This document shows positions 24,765 through 37,711 of a DNA stretch of 64,000 nt, piece by piece. The translations under genes were made by a program, and so were the position numbers. A model generated the notes under the pieces. The model saw only the letters and a list, made by a program, of their open reading frames with translations. It ran no database searches and had not been told where the DNA came from. Numbering within the stretch: position 1 is the first letter of the stretch; every line of letters starts with the position of its first letter. Source of the DNA: Liolophura sinensis (lineage: Eukaryota > Mollusca > Polyplacophora > Chitonida > Chitonidae); NCBI RefSeq assembly GCF_032854445.1, contig NC_088302.1, forward strand, positions 41,110,191 to 41,174,190, read 5' to 3'.

Positions 24765-25140
24765 GGTTTGTTTACAGGTTTAGGGTGGTTGTCGAGTCAC
24801 GGGACCTTCCAAGTCTACGGTGGCTGCCAAGGTATACATGTATGTGGGAGTCGTCCATATGCCTACGGTGTTCAGGCATGTGGGGACCGTAACATACAGC
24901 TAGCTTTAGGGGGCTGTCTATGTGTATGGTGGGTGTTTAGGCATGTGGGGACCATTACATACAGCTAGGTTTAGGGGGCTGCCTATGTGTATGGTGGGTG
25001 TTTAGGCAGGTGGGGACCGTAACATACAGCTAGCTTTAGGGCCTGCCTATGTGCATGGTGGGTGTTTAGGCATGTGGGGACCGTTACACACAGCTAGGTT
25101 TTGGGGGTTGCCTATGTGTATGGTGGGTGTTTAGGTATAA
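24765..25140. repeat. Minisatellite, about 65-bp unit
   Basis: Four clear copies, with TTTAGGG(G) blocks at about 24902, 24969, 25033 and 25098. Each contains CCTATGTGTATGGTGGGTGT and GCATGTGGGGACCGT. The shared words GGGGACCGT and TACGGTGACTGT suggest a common origin with the 48-bp array to the left. Confidence 0.88.
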
Positions 25141-26454
25141 GAGGACCTTTCAGACATATACGGAGTGTAAACCGTTATATACACCTTGGTTTAAGCGGTG
25201 ACAAGCTATACGGCGACTGTCGTGCATGTGGGGATTGTCTATGTGCCTTGGGGAGCGATAAGGGTGTACAGTCAGACGAGCGGTGTCTAGGTACAAGTAT
25301 AAAAAAAATCTGCTCTTTCTGAATGACGTTGCGATCAACAGATTATATAGGGCCCACATGTAAACTGGGAAACCGAAAACTCAGTCGCAGAATTGTGCAC
25401 GAGCCTTACCTTGCAGCATAGCTTCGCCCGGTTTATGTTCCATGTAACTGTCTATCAGCTGTCAGTATAACGGCATAATACCAGTGGAGCTCAGCCGCGG
25501 AACTACAAATCTCAGCTCGGCCAGGATTCGCTTAATACACGCATGTGCCCAGGCGCATGGCGCTGTGAAAAGCAAACAACCACTCTCCCAGAATGAAGTC
25601 TAGTTCACCAAGTAAACAGCGGCGTGGCTGGCTGGCAAAGGATGCTCCTGTCAGATAATCCACCGCTGTCATTCTTCGTGTGTATTACGAGTGTATTAAG
25701 CAGACACATGCTCGGTCTGTTGTTGTTGACAGAGGCAAATTATTTGCCAAAGGTGGATCAGCCGCTTTTTACACATATAAGAAAACCCGTGTTTATAACA
25801 TGTGCTAACATATAGCAATGCAGCCGTCTGTGACGTGAAATGCCCGTTCCCTCATCGACCGTAATTCCTCGCATGCGCCTTGCACCACACGGATTCAGCC
25901 CTGGTCTATACATGCATACATTTACATCAATAGAGTCAATAACACTGGTGCATATTAAAAAGTGGCCCAGCCTCTTTTGATTCAATCACGCTCCGGGAAT
26001 CTACGAACGTAACTTCTATATTATAATATTGATGGACCTATACATATCAGACGTTTATGATTCTTGATGAATAAATCTATGGGCCTATATACATGATATA
26101 TGGTTTCGATGAAATACACTGAAAGTAGGCCTAAACTAATTTCCTGACGATGAAGGAAAAAAAAAAAAAAATAATAATATACATATATTATAGTGGTACA
26201 GAAATTATGCATGTATGCAATTAGAGTTATGCAAAAATATGCGAAACACGTGCGTGCTAGCTATCTGGCATTGATGAAGTGTACATGGGTATTATCCAGA
26301 ACCAACTGTCTGAACCAGTGAACCTGTTTCTTAGCCGCGCTAAGCATACGTCAATTAATTTATTAATTTACTTATTTATGTGATTGCTGCTGAATGCCAT
26401 ACTCAAGGTTCGTTTTTACTAGCTGTATTCTAACTTTTCACAAACTGTTTGCTA

Positions 26455-26660
26455 AGTATTTATTCAAGCATATTCTGAAGGCGTTATTCTGTGTAGACTG
26501 ATAAACTTACATTTTTTGAGCTCTGTAATGGTCCAATTCAACCAATGTAGTTTTGTGTCCAAAATCAACTTAAAATGTGTATTAATTGCACTGAAAGTTG
26601 CCCTTTCTTATGCGAAAAGTTTGAGGAATTAAGGTGTATGAAAGTCAATCGGAGTGCCCA
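26455..26660. repeat. Dispersed unclassified repeat, copy 1
   Basis: Matches 34780-34975 in the same orientation, with shared blocks ATATTCTGAAGG, TTATTCTGTG, CCAATGTAGTTTTGT, TCCAAAATCAA and CGGAGTGC at conserved spacing. No terminal repeat or coding capacity seen. Confidence 0.7.
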
Positions 26661-27193
26661 CGGTAAAACAAAACTGTTGTAGGCATAAGTGACAAAAAGC
26701 TGCTGCGAAAACAGACAGAGCTGGATTCGAAGACACGGGCTCGTTGGCTCAAGGGCTAGCCAGCGTTTTAATCTCCCGAGGTAACCAGGCCCCGAATCAA
26801 ATTAAAATAAGATCGCATATAGCTGGCGTTGACTAATCGCAAGGATACAATTAGATTGTGCTGCAGTACATATACATTTCAAAAAGCTCAAATGCTATCC
26901 GACCTCTAATTATATAGAACTGTGGTTTGCTACGGAATCATTTGAACCCACGCAGAAAATTTCACCGACAATTACAGTTCGAACACGTTTACATGTTTGG
27001 CATACACTGACTTCCTGATTCATTCGAAGTGTTGACACCTCAAAGCCATTATTGGTGAACCATTTTTTAACAACAATCCAGCTGTTACAAGCTTTTGAAT
27101 CGAAAAGATTGGAGCAACGTCTGCCAAGTTTTAAGTTGGAACTTTTGCCATGTTCCTGGCAAGGTAGGCGTACCTGTAAGTTAGTTCAGGGCA

Positions 27194-27277
27194 ATGGTTC
27201 ATGTACAGAAGAGATACAAAAGTTTCAAAAGACCAATGGTTCATGTACAGAAGAGATACAAAAGTTTCAAAAGACCA
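27194..27277. repeat. 42-bp tandem duplication
   Basis: Two identical 42-base units, each starting AATGGTTCATGTACAG. The unit is a multiple of three and preserves an open frame repeating the peptide NGSCTEEIQKFQKT, but no other sign of a gene is present. Confidence 0.9.
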
Positions 27278-27713
27278 ACATAGGACAGAATCAACCCAGG
27301 ACAATCATCATATTGATCACCATTTATTAAAGAACATAATCAGATATCCTACCAAATACTGTGCTTCTTTTGTCAACAAAATAATTACATGTACAACCAA
27401 GTAAACCACACGATAATCAGTGAATTGATTCATGACATACTCTTTTAAAAATCTTTAGGAAATAATGCAAAGTATGTTCTATATATGCTTTAAAGAACTT
27501 GTCTGTAAATATAACACTGACTGATTGACAGCTTGAATTGATTAAGAATTTACAAGATGCAGAATTTACATCAATCTTAAAAATATTATGTTCACCGTGA
27601 TCTTTTCAAATTATCCTGAGCAGGTTGAATTTTCTACTTGTCCCATTTTGACAAATTTCATTTGCATGTATCAAGTCCACAGTCACATAGTATTTGAGAA
27701 TCACACTTGTATA

Positions 27714-27855
27714 CATTTATTTATTTATTTGATTGGCGTTTTACGCCATACTCAATAATATCTCACTTATACGAGGGCCACCAGCATTATGGTGGGAAGA
27801 AACCGGGCAGAGCCCCGAGGAAACCCACAACCATTTGCAAATTGCTGCCAGACCT
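27714..27855 (-). mobile_element. SINE family A, 5'-truncated, with 11-bp target-site duplication
   Basis: Body and 3' end of family A on the minus strand. ACACTTGTATA flanks it at 27703-27713 and 27856-27866. Confidence 0.93.
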
Positions 27856-27866
27856 ACACTTGTATA

Positions 27867-29009
27867 AAGGATTGCTTTAATGACACAATTAGAATGAACA
27901 CAGGCAAGTTTCATTTTCCATCGAATCAAAGATATGAAAAATGTACAACACAGTGACACTAAATTTCTACATCAGACCATGTAAACCCTTTGATGAAGAA
28001 TACTTCATGAATATTCTGTAGTAACATCACCTGCGTCTTACAATAACCATGACATATCTACTTTTATACTGACCACCAGTAATCAACCTCAGGAAAATGA
28101 GAAAAACCTTAAATATTAGTCTTCTTTTCATTGAGAAGTACTTTTATCTTGGTTTCCTTCATTGAATTTCAGATTGGAAAAAAACGTTCATTCATTCATT
28201 CTGGAGTCAAACAAATAACATACAAACATATCTCAGTGGATTTAACTTGAGTTGTCTTAAGCCAGGCTTCGAACACTTTGTTTTCTTGCTCTGGTGCATT
28301 TTTTTGTGTTTATCATAAATTTATTAGAATCACTATAAAAAGAAATTCTTAATTCTGTATCAACAGGGTGCCATAGAAGCAAGCCTAGCTGAAGACCTAC
28401 ATGTACCTTCAAGACAGAATTTCATTTTGTATGCAAATTTGAAAAGCCCAGGACAAATGCTACATAAATTTTAAACCATGCAGTGGAAACTTAAATACCT
28501 CCTCATGTAAACACACGTACTGTATTGTACAGCAGACTTACAGCGTCGGCAAACTCCATCAAAAATGTACATGTATATTCTATCTAAACTGAAATCTTCA
28601 TTTAAGATGTACAAAACTCTCTGGCTAATGTTCTGTTTTTCCACAATCTGTTGCTCAGATATAGTTGCCACTGTTGTGACATAACTTACATACTGCATAT
28701 GCCTACTTCAGTAGGTGAGGTGCCATTTTCACAGTTTAACACATCAAAAACCAAAGTATAACATTGTGACAAGGAGGTAATTCAGATGAGGCTTCAATAC
28801 TAAATAAACCGGTCATCATTTTCTCATTCCCACATACCAAATTTGGCAAGGTGTAATTGTTTTTGCAGTTTCAACATGGAACTGATGAAACATGTCCTAT
28901 ATTCTATTTCCTCAATTTGGCACATTTGGAGCTTTTCTGCTATATTTGGTCTCCTCATCTCTGGCCTTCACAGCTGGTCCAATGTAAGTAATAGAGGGGA
29001 GATAACTCA
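27867..29009. other. 3' flank of the ARL14EP-family gene
   Basis: AT-rich, probably 3' UTR and intergenic DNA. No separate gene is supported. Confidence 0.4.
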
Positions 29010-32000
29010 TCATGACTTGCTATTAGATGGCCACTTAATGACCAGGTTGGTACCCTCCACCTCAACAAATTCATACACCCACTTCCTGCTGGCACGGCAC
29101 TCTGTACCACACTTGGGGGACTGACACCTGTGACATGGGTAGTGACAGCCTGGACACTCAACCTCCAGACAGTCACATAGGTCCTTACCATTCTCAATCA
29201 GGTGGCCTGTCTCATCATAGAGCTGGTTCTTACGTAGACTGCAGCAACATGATGCACAGTATGAAAGTGAAAGTAATGGTACATATTAAAAAATGTATTT
29301 ACTTATTTGACTGCTGTGTATCAATGCCATACTCAAGACATCTCTTTTAAACAATCTCCCACGCTGAATACTTTTCAAAATTTTCTGTGATAATCACTGT
29401 TCTTTCTTACAAAAACTGTCCATAAATTCAACATTCTCATGTGCACATGTACACAAACATGTAGATCATCTTCTTGTACTGAATTTACAGTATGACATGT
29501 CAAGACTGGGGTTGAATGGAAGGATACAAACATCCATTTTGTCTAAACAATGGACACTGAGTCTAGTGACCAAGTACTTGCACTTTGTAAAGCAACTCTG
29601 CTATTAAAACAAGACAATGAAGGAGGGCTTTTAACCTACGTTTCTCTGTAGATTCTGCGGTTCATCTTACGCATTTCCCGTGTGCTTCTCTCTGGGTCAA
29701 AGTTATCCATGAATTTCCCCGGATGAGAGAACGATAGCATTCTTAACTCTTTACGAGCAATAGAAGCCTGCAAAAAAAGAAAACAAAGATAAAAAAAGAA
29801 AAAAAGATATTTTTGACGCAAAACTAACTTTTCATGCTAGTGTGCATCCTTAAACACCGTATTTAAATTATTTAAAAATCTGTCCTCGATGTTGGAAGAT
29901 CATTATTTTCACTTGTAAGATTACATATACAAGATGTACATCTAAACTTGTGTAAAGTTAATGATAAACACTTCCTTTGTTACTGGATGTTACAAGCTTA
30001 CAAGAGTTGGTGGTTATGCAGATTTTCAAACATTACTTGCCATTTATAAGTGTCACATATTGAAATATTGAAGAATTTCCACAAAAATGACAAGTGAAAC
30101 GACATATCAGCCGCTGATCCCATATGACCAAAAACCTGCATCAATTCACGGGTGAAGCTTCTTCCATGTATGTTATAAAAGTTTTCCTGATATAAAATTG
30201 ACGAACCTGAGTGAAGTGGACAGCATGCTAATGTATCACTGAAAGAGAATGAATTTGTTGCCCTGAACTGAGCAAGAATTTTCGCGAACAACACATTGGC
30301 CCATGAGATTTTTTTCTCCTGAAAAAAAAAGTTTTAGGTTGGCAGTAAGGACCCAAACCACAAATTAACTTTCTCTCAACATCAAATATCTGATACCATG
30401 TATAGATCTATATGAATATACAATGTACAGTTAATGATGGGTGATGCCCTTTCAACACGACAAGTGATTGAAAAATGACTATACAGAATACAACTTCACG
30501 CACCTCACCCTCAGCAGAGGTAAAAGACATTCACAGTCTGACCCTGAGAGCCCATAAAATATAACATTTAATAACATACATTAATATGTTAATATATGTA
30601 ACATATTAAATGTTGTATGTTACATTTATGTGAAAATAAATATCAAGAAGGCATTCAGAGAATCCCACCAGCCCGCCTGCTATGGCAGTCAGCTAGACAG
30701 TGGAATCAGAATAAAGATAAAAGCTGTGAAGTGTGGTGGTTGTAAAGACATCATTGTGGAGAGTTCGGGCACAAAACTGAGAAATTGATCTTTGACATGC
30801 AAATTGTGAATTGCATGCAGCAATCCGTGAACAATTCCAACGATGTTAATGGCTGAGCAAATGCTGAGCTATGGTAGTAAAAAACATGTCATAGTAGAGT
30901 GTTCGAGTATGAACTTGCTGGAGTGATCTATGATATGCAAATCGCTTCCCATGATTGGCTATCTGTGTACAATGGGTGGCCAATGCAGACCTATGATTGG
31001 CTGATTAAATACTCAGTTGACCACAGTCACTGTCTGCGTGGATGGTTTAAACATTCTGTCACACAGTAAAGGGAGGCACATGCATCGGCCAGTGTCATAG
31101 CCTCCTAATACTAATACAAATGTGGAAAGCTTTCTACAGATACTGTGTATATCAGATAAACTGGTATACACCAAAGTAAATTCTTACACTCTACAAATCT
31201 GGTAAAGCTAGAGGGACAAAAAGCTTATCTAGATAAATGATTGCGTAAGAAACTATAGCCCTAAAAGAAAGGCCTGTAGAAATATGTGTTTACAAGAGAA
31301 TAGAATGAAGTCAATCATTATGTTTGCACGATGCCTACAAAACAGGAAAATGGAAAGAGCGCCACAGGAACCCAATACCCTTCTTGTTCTCCTACATGTT
31401 GGTAGGCATGTGCATAAAATCTGTAGCCCTACATGAAACTTTTCTTGATTACAAAAATGGTAAATCTGGCAAAGTTCATAAATCTCATCAGCAATAACGT
31501 CACAGAAACTCTGTATACAAGAAAATGATGCCCTACTTTAAGGCTTAATTTCTAGAGAGCTTGTTTACTACAAAAAACAAATTGAAGATTATATAAATGG
31601 TAAATTTTTGAATTGAAAGTCTATCAATTAAAATCATAAAAAAGCATTCACATTCACAAATGTTTGTACACATCAAGCTTTGCATGATATTCAGTAGGAT
31701 GTACATGTGACAAAACCCTTCTCAAAATTAAAAACCAATAGTCTACATAAGTAGAATAGTGTGCTTATCACGTAACTAACAGTTCACTTCACTTCAGATT
31801 CATATCTGTTACCAAATATTTGGGTTAAAGGATTAGTGTCCACATTTAACTACTTGTCTCAAGTATAAGGTTTATGACCTGTTTTACAGTATGTTACCAG
31901 GAGGCCTCCGAGAAACATAATGATGACTTTAAATCCACCAAAAACAATAGATTTATTATCCTGGCCGATCTCCAGCTGGCTGCCCTGTAAAGCTCAGCGG

Positions 32001-33767
32001 GTAATGTCACAGATAGCCAACCTAAGTCTAGCTGGCCTATACAACCTGGAAATTTGTATCAAAATGATGTCATTTTCCAGATGAGGTCCTAGCAACACAG
32101 AAGCAAATTGGTACGCGGGAATTAATTTTTGTGCATTTAATCAAGGCCATAGTGAAAAAAACATTCTTACAAATGTTTAATTTTCCTAGTTACATTATGG
32201 CCGGATTTACTCAAGTACGTCAAACAGGTATTATGAAGCGTGGCTTTAATCCTCTTTTGTTTTCTGAGGTGTTGCTAATCCCCGCAATCTGGATTAGATA
32301 TTGAAACAATGAGGGATGGATTATCACAATGTAAGACTGCTTTCGCACCTACCATGAGCAGTATTCAAAGAGATGTCACTTGTTTTCCCACCTTTGATGA
32401 GTAATTTAGCAACCAGCATTTCAACCCGTCATTATTTCTTGATTAACGCAAACAACACGAAGCTGAGGATTGTTTTTGGTTTTTAATCCTGCTTTAATCA
32501 TTCTCTAGTGATTTTAATGCAATATTACTCTTTTTCTGTGCACTGACCTCCTGTCAAAGTTGGGAAGTTGATGATACAAATGTGAGGCTCTCGCACCTAG
32601 CCTTGCGCAAACGTGTCACCGTATTCGGACCCTTTGAAAAAAAAAAATGTTTTGCTTCTCACAGAACGTGAGTACCTCTATGTCGAATCTAACCACATAA
32701 AAAAAAAAAAAAAATAAAAACAAAAATAAAAACTGGCTTTCTTGAAGCAAGTAACTTTCTGAGAAAGTGGCTAAGGGTGTAGAAAATTATTTTTCTAACC
32801 CAACCCTGATCGAGCCGGTATGTTATAACCTCGGAGTGGTTTCAGATTAAATCGTAAAAAAAGATCAGATCGGATTGACGTTGTTGTTGCAGCACGGTAT
32901 ACAAGAGAATTCTATTCTGAATGATACTAGCAATGTTTTTTCGAGAGAAATAAACAATAATTTAGAATGGGTTTGCGAGTGTTTACCTGGCTGAAAGGTA
33001 TTACATAACAAGTGACGCCAAAGAAAATGATCACGTGATTTCGTACAGGTAATGCCTTTGGCAGCTGACCTCAGATGCAGGTGGGATGGTCTACTAGGTA
33101 GATTGGATAAGCCCGCTTAAGTATAGGATAGACAGTATACTTTCAAGTTGAAAACTGAGAAAATTACTCGTTAAACACGTGAACTGCTCAATCAAAATTC
33201 ATGTCTTCGCTCATGTTTGCATTGTTCTGCAGTAATGCATATATAAAAGTCCACGTGCTTTTGTTTGTCAACAGTGTGACGTATTTTCAGCATGGGCACT
33301 GATGCGTAATCGAAACTGGTCCATGAAAATGTGCAACATTCTGATCTTAAAATTTTTTATATTGACTCAAAATACCTTGCTCGGTAATACTGAGACAACC
33401 GAGAAAATAAAATAATGAGATAAATAAGACAAATGGTGTAGTCATCTGTAACTTTGCAGGATCAGTGGATAAACAATGCAACTAAGAGTAAGAAAGATAG
33501 AGATAACATTTTCAGCTTCATCCATTTTTTTTTTTTTTAATCTTTCGTAAAAAGCGGGAAAGCAGATAAAACGATACCCGATCGTTCTCACGCATTATGT
33601 TGTCTACGGTTAGAATCACTGAGAAATCTGTCATCTGTGACATGTTAGCATACCTCATCCGTCTCCTCCTGCTCGTCTGGATCCCAACAGCGAGCGAAAT
33701 GTCGCTCTGCCGACTGCTCCCACTGCCACCGTTCTTCTTCCGGTGCGGACATGATGGGTGCTTTCAT
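29010..33767 (-). CDS. ARL14EP: ARL14 effector protein (ARL14EP/ARF7EP_C) family protein
   Basis: Three exons, in transcript order 33767-33654, 29767-29640 and 29238-29010, with GT/AG borders and matching phases, give 156 residues. It starts MKAPIMSAPEEERWQW; a second in-frame ATG lies five codons later. Exon 2 contains ARKELRMLSFSHPGKF, matching the LRxLxFxNPGR block of ARL14EP. Exon 3 holds the Cys-rich ARF7EP_C domain: LCDCLEVECPGCHYPC, then CQSPKCGTECRASRKWVYEF. In vertebrates ARL14EP links the GTPase ARL14 to a myosin motor and is also found with chromatin factors; the role here is inferred. Length is far below human ARL14EP (about 260) and near the ARL14EP-like paralogue. The Cys usual after CR is Ala here (CRAS instead of CRCD). 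More exons in the 3.9-kb first intron cannot be excluded. Confidence 0.88.
29768..33653. other. First intron of the ARL14EP-family gene
   Basis: No exon was found that would fit between the phase-0 borders. A 98-codon minus-strand frame at 29998-30294 is open but unrecognised. An AT-rich palindromic patch lies at 30560-30630 (CATTTAATAACATAC and its inverted partner). Confidence 0.5.
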
Positions 33768-34339
33768 CGAGGCAAATTTCAGATCTGAACGAAGGGTACG
33801 AAAACGGACTTTCGCATCCCAAGCTTGGCAGCTCCTCGAAACGGACACAGAAACGCTAATTTTGAGTGTTTTTTTTCTACTTATAGAAGTTATCTGATCA
33901 CATGCCAGTTATCCATTATACACAATTGGAGGTGAACAATACGAAAATGTACTAACCGAACGGTCAATTATTAAAAACTGTCACCAGTGCCATTATGACA
34001 ATAAACGTGCACATCGCCATAGTATTCCACTTATCTCAGGTAATCTTGTATAGGGCCTGCCCAGAGTCTCAAAACTTCATACCCTGGGAGTATTTTCACT
34101 GCGGAGTAGGCCTATATGCCCCTATACAGGCCTATGCTGCGCGACTTCTAACCATGGATGAGGCGGCATATGTCCGATCGAGTTGCGGGTTCAATCCCAG
34201 TCTTAGACTGAGAATTTGTAGACTCTCGGCTACGCTTCCTTAGGGTCTCGTATGAAGCAAGAAGCACTCGAGTTATGTAGAATTAAATGCGCTCGTTGAA
34301 AAATCGTATATTTTTAACTATGTATGCAGCAGGGCCTAG

Positions 34340-34675
34340 CCTATTTCATTCATGTCTGAAGGCATATATATGTTACACACGAAGTAAACTAAAGGCAGAA
34401 GGAAAGCTTAGATTATTCAAGAGTGCAAGTAATGCAAGGTACGTGTGTTATCCTATTTCATTCATGTCTGAAGGCATATATATGTTACACACGAAGTAAA
34501 CTAAAGGCAGAAGGAAAGCTTAGATTATTCAAGAGTGCAAGTAATGCAAGGTACGTGTGTTAGCCTATTTCATTCATGTCTGTAGGCATATATATGTTAC
34601 ACACGAAGTAAACTAAAGGCAGAAGGAAAGCTTAGATTATTCAAGAGTGCAAGTAATGCAAGGTACGTGTGTTTG
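34340..34675. repeat. Three tandem copies of a 112-bp unit
   Basis: Copies start at 34340, 34452 and 34564 (CCTATTTCATTCATGTCTG...) and are almost identical, which implies a recent event. GGTACGTGTGTT marks the end of each. Confidence 0.95.
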
Positions 34676-34779
34676 GGACCCCAAACACAACTGCCTTGAA
34701 TTTCCTGGTATTAAATGCAGAATTTAACTCTAATTATATGTAACTACTGTAATTCTTCAACCTTTTCTCATGTTTACAA

Positions 34780-34975
34780 GGTGTTTATTCAACAATATTC
34801 TGAAGGTATTATTCTGTGCTGACTTAAAAATCCTACATTTTGTGAAGCCCGGAAACTGAACAGTCCGACCAATGTAGTTTTGTTTCCAAAATCAAATTAA
34901 AAATGTGCATAATTTGCAGTGAAATATGCTCTTCCATATGCGAGGCATATAGGTCTTAGATACCGGAGTGCATGT
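34780..34975. repeat. Dispersed unclassified repeat, copy 2
   Basis: Same-orientation partner of 26455-26660, perhaps three-quarters identical by eye. It directly follows the 112-bp triplication. Confidence 0.7.
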
Positions 34976-35940
34976 AATAAAAACATGTACTCCTTACATC
35001 ACTGCCACCACTAGCAGAATTTGCACAAAATCTTGCATAACGCCGAGGTCACTGGGGTCACGGTGATGAGGCGGCCAAATTGATGTCAGAAAACACAGAA
35101 ACTCTACACATGCATTGTCTTTATCTGAAGTGGCATGATTATGAATTTCCTCGCCCTTTTTACGCTTGACTTCCATGGTCGTGGTTATAAATATAAGACA
35201 ACCGCTGAGCTGATTTCTGCGGCTCAATAATGCTCATCAAATATGCGTGTAAACAGGGTTATATACGTGTAGCCCAATGTAGCTGTACACTCTGTATTTA
35301 CAGTCACGACCCCATGCGTGTCAGTTTAAATTGAATTAGATACTGAGGCCAGAAGGACGCGTCCAAAGTGTTGCATCTAATCATTTCACCCCCGAGCTCT
35401 TGTGAAGATCAGGTACGATTGCAGGTATCAAATCGAAGAAGTATCCTGGGACACAGCAGTCGGTGAGAAAATGTAAACTGTGCCAGTTTGTTGGTTGTAT
35501 CGTAAAGTTCCAAGTCTGTTATAGTCCTCCCGATGCTGTGGGTTCAGCACTTCGGTACCGGAGCACATTGTGTCCCAAAGAATCTTTACTTGATTGATGA
35601 CAAGATATTGTTGGATCGAAGTTTGCAACATCTGGTCTCATGGTTGGGCGTACCATACTTTCTTTCAAAGGCCTTCTCTTTAAATACCCATTGTTGTAAC
35701 CAGTTTATAATTATGCTTGATAACGGTATTAGTACCTATACTGAAACGTCACTCACTGAATAAATAGAAGTTGTTATCCATATATTCGTTTGTGTGATAC
35801 GTTTGGTTGAACGAACGGTATTAAAATTACTATCTTGAAATTTGTAGTTAAAACTTTAGACACCAGTTTGGACACAATGGTCCTAGCGTCAAACAACTGT
35901 AACTTGGTGCGCCTTGGCACATTTGACTCAACTGCAACAA

Positions 35941-36028
35941 ATATTTATTTATTTGTTTGATTGGTGTTTTACGCCGTACTCAAGAATATTTCACTTATAT
36001 GACGGCGGGAAACAGGACAGAACCTAAA
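35941..36028 (-). mobile_element. SINE family A 3'-end fragment
   Basis: TTTGATTGGTGTTTTACGCC and GTACTCAAGAATATTTCACT mark the family 3' end in reverse; the copy stops soon after the GGCGGG block. Confidence 0.85.
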
Positions 36029-37711
36029 TGATACCAGGGACATTTCGAAATGATTTAAACAATTGGATCGACAGAAGTCTAATTGTCCACATGTCCTACT
36101 GTTATTTGGTCATTTACACATTAATGATTATTTAATATGAATGGATAAGGGTCTACAAAGCAAGTGTTACAACAAAAGTTCCGTTTCGAAAAAATCCTCA
36201 ACGTTTGGTCGGCCTTTTTGCGCTCCAACATGGAAATGACCTATAATAATCCCTATTCCATGGCGATGGTTGCAAGCAGGTCTCTGGAGATGATACACTT
36301 AGCTAGAGGACAATCTGTGTCCGTTTACGACGGCCAGTTGTATTAACACTATACGTGAATAAATCAAAGTGAAAATATTACAAAATCTAATTACCCAATT
36401 TATAGCATAACACTTAATACGATTTTAGTTAACAATATGTAACAAATGTAATTTAGGTTATCATTTATTCTGAAGAAGCGTTCATGAGTGTTCATTTTAA
36501 CAAAATGGTCAACATATGTAATTGATATTGTAGACTGGAACGCAATTCAAACTTGTAGGTCATTATTTTATATCCCAGTTTAAAGCAGAAACCCAGACTC
36601 TGCTGATAACTGCCCTAATGGAAATTTCTGCACATTTGCCAAGGCTCTTTCTCGTACAGAGGGTTCATAGGTTAACACGGATTACGTCACACTTCACACA
36701 ACCAAGTGTGTTTCAACTGAGCTACTGGTAGATGGATTTGAATGGTTTGTCGTGGAGGGAGTAGTTGCTTATGAACAACCTAACAATCGAAAACGGAATG
36801 CCAGAACGGGCAGTTATTATTTACTTAAAGTTTAAAGTTGTGTTGCTACAAACACTGAAATATTCTCTGTGGCAAAATCCTTCATATGAATCCCAATAAG
36901 CGCAGCAATTATATCCTTCATTAGGCCTTATGATGGTAAAAGAGACCGATTATGGCCGAATCGTCTATAATAAAACAGCCAGGAAGGTTACACACCCTTA
37001 TAGCCATGCAGTAAAGCTATCGTTATTTTAGCTCTGTATGGTTTAATTTTAAGGAACGAAGATTACCAGGCACCTAGCGAGGCGTGATGGTTTCCTCAAC
37101 GCATTAAGCTGCCAGTCAGATAAAATATAGGTAAAACAGTCTCCAGTATAAATCGCAAAATACTTACGAAGTAAATACTTAAATCTAACAGCAAAGTGTG
37201 CTGCACTTCTCGTCAGCTTACACTCTTTAGTTAGTTAAATGGACTGTAAAGTTTTCTGTACAATTGGAGGCAGCCATTGATCTAGCAAATCTATACCTTT
37301 TCTAGTTAAAGTACTGTAATCTAATAAGGAGGCAGTTTGTTTGCTGAAACTATCATTTGGGCCACTTTCATTGTTCTGAAGTGAACAACGGTAGCCTTTG
37401 TATTTGATAAACCTTGTTGTAATTCTCGAACAATAATGGACTTGACTAGCCGACGTTTGGCCACATGCCACCTTTTGCTAATTAAACCTTTTCAAGATAA
37501 AATGTTTAAAACATTGGTGGATGTTTGTCATCGTAGTCTGAAGGCAAATAGAAAACGGCATTTTAACTGCCTTTATGAATGTTTGGAAGAATGGACTGTG
37601 GTACGAACTTATGTGAGTTACTTACCCAGTTATGATGTACAGAACACGGTTGAAACTGACTTTTCGGTAAGGATTTAACGTGTATTACCATCTACCTCAT
37701 CTCGACAGATC

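Larger units (their letters stand above)
25330..27702. other. Gene-poor stretch with dispersed repeats
   Basis: No gene supported. It holds an unclassified dispersed repeat (26455-26660), a tRNA-like or SINE-head remnant at about 26730-26795 (TTGGCTCAAGGGCTAGCC), and a 42-bp in-frame tandem duplication at 27194-27277. Confidence 0.45.
33768..37711. other. Intergenic region between ARL14EP and the SLC22 gene
   Basis: No gene recognised. It contains a tRNA-like remnant with a perfect B box GGGTTCAATCCC (34187-34198), a 112-bp triplication (34340-34675), an unclassified dispersed repeat (34780-34975) and a SINE family A fragment at 35941. Since the two genes diverge, promoters probably lie at both ends, but no TATA box was assigned. 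Confidence 0.45.

Noticed and set aside
34130..34225. tRNA gene with a perfect B box
   Set aside because: GGGTTCAATCCC is present, but no matching A box or acceptor stem was found; probably a SINE-head remnant.
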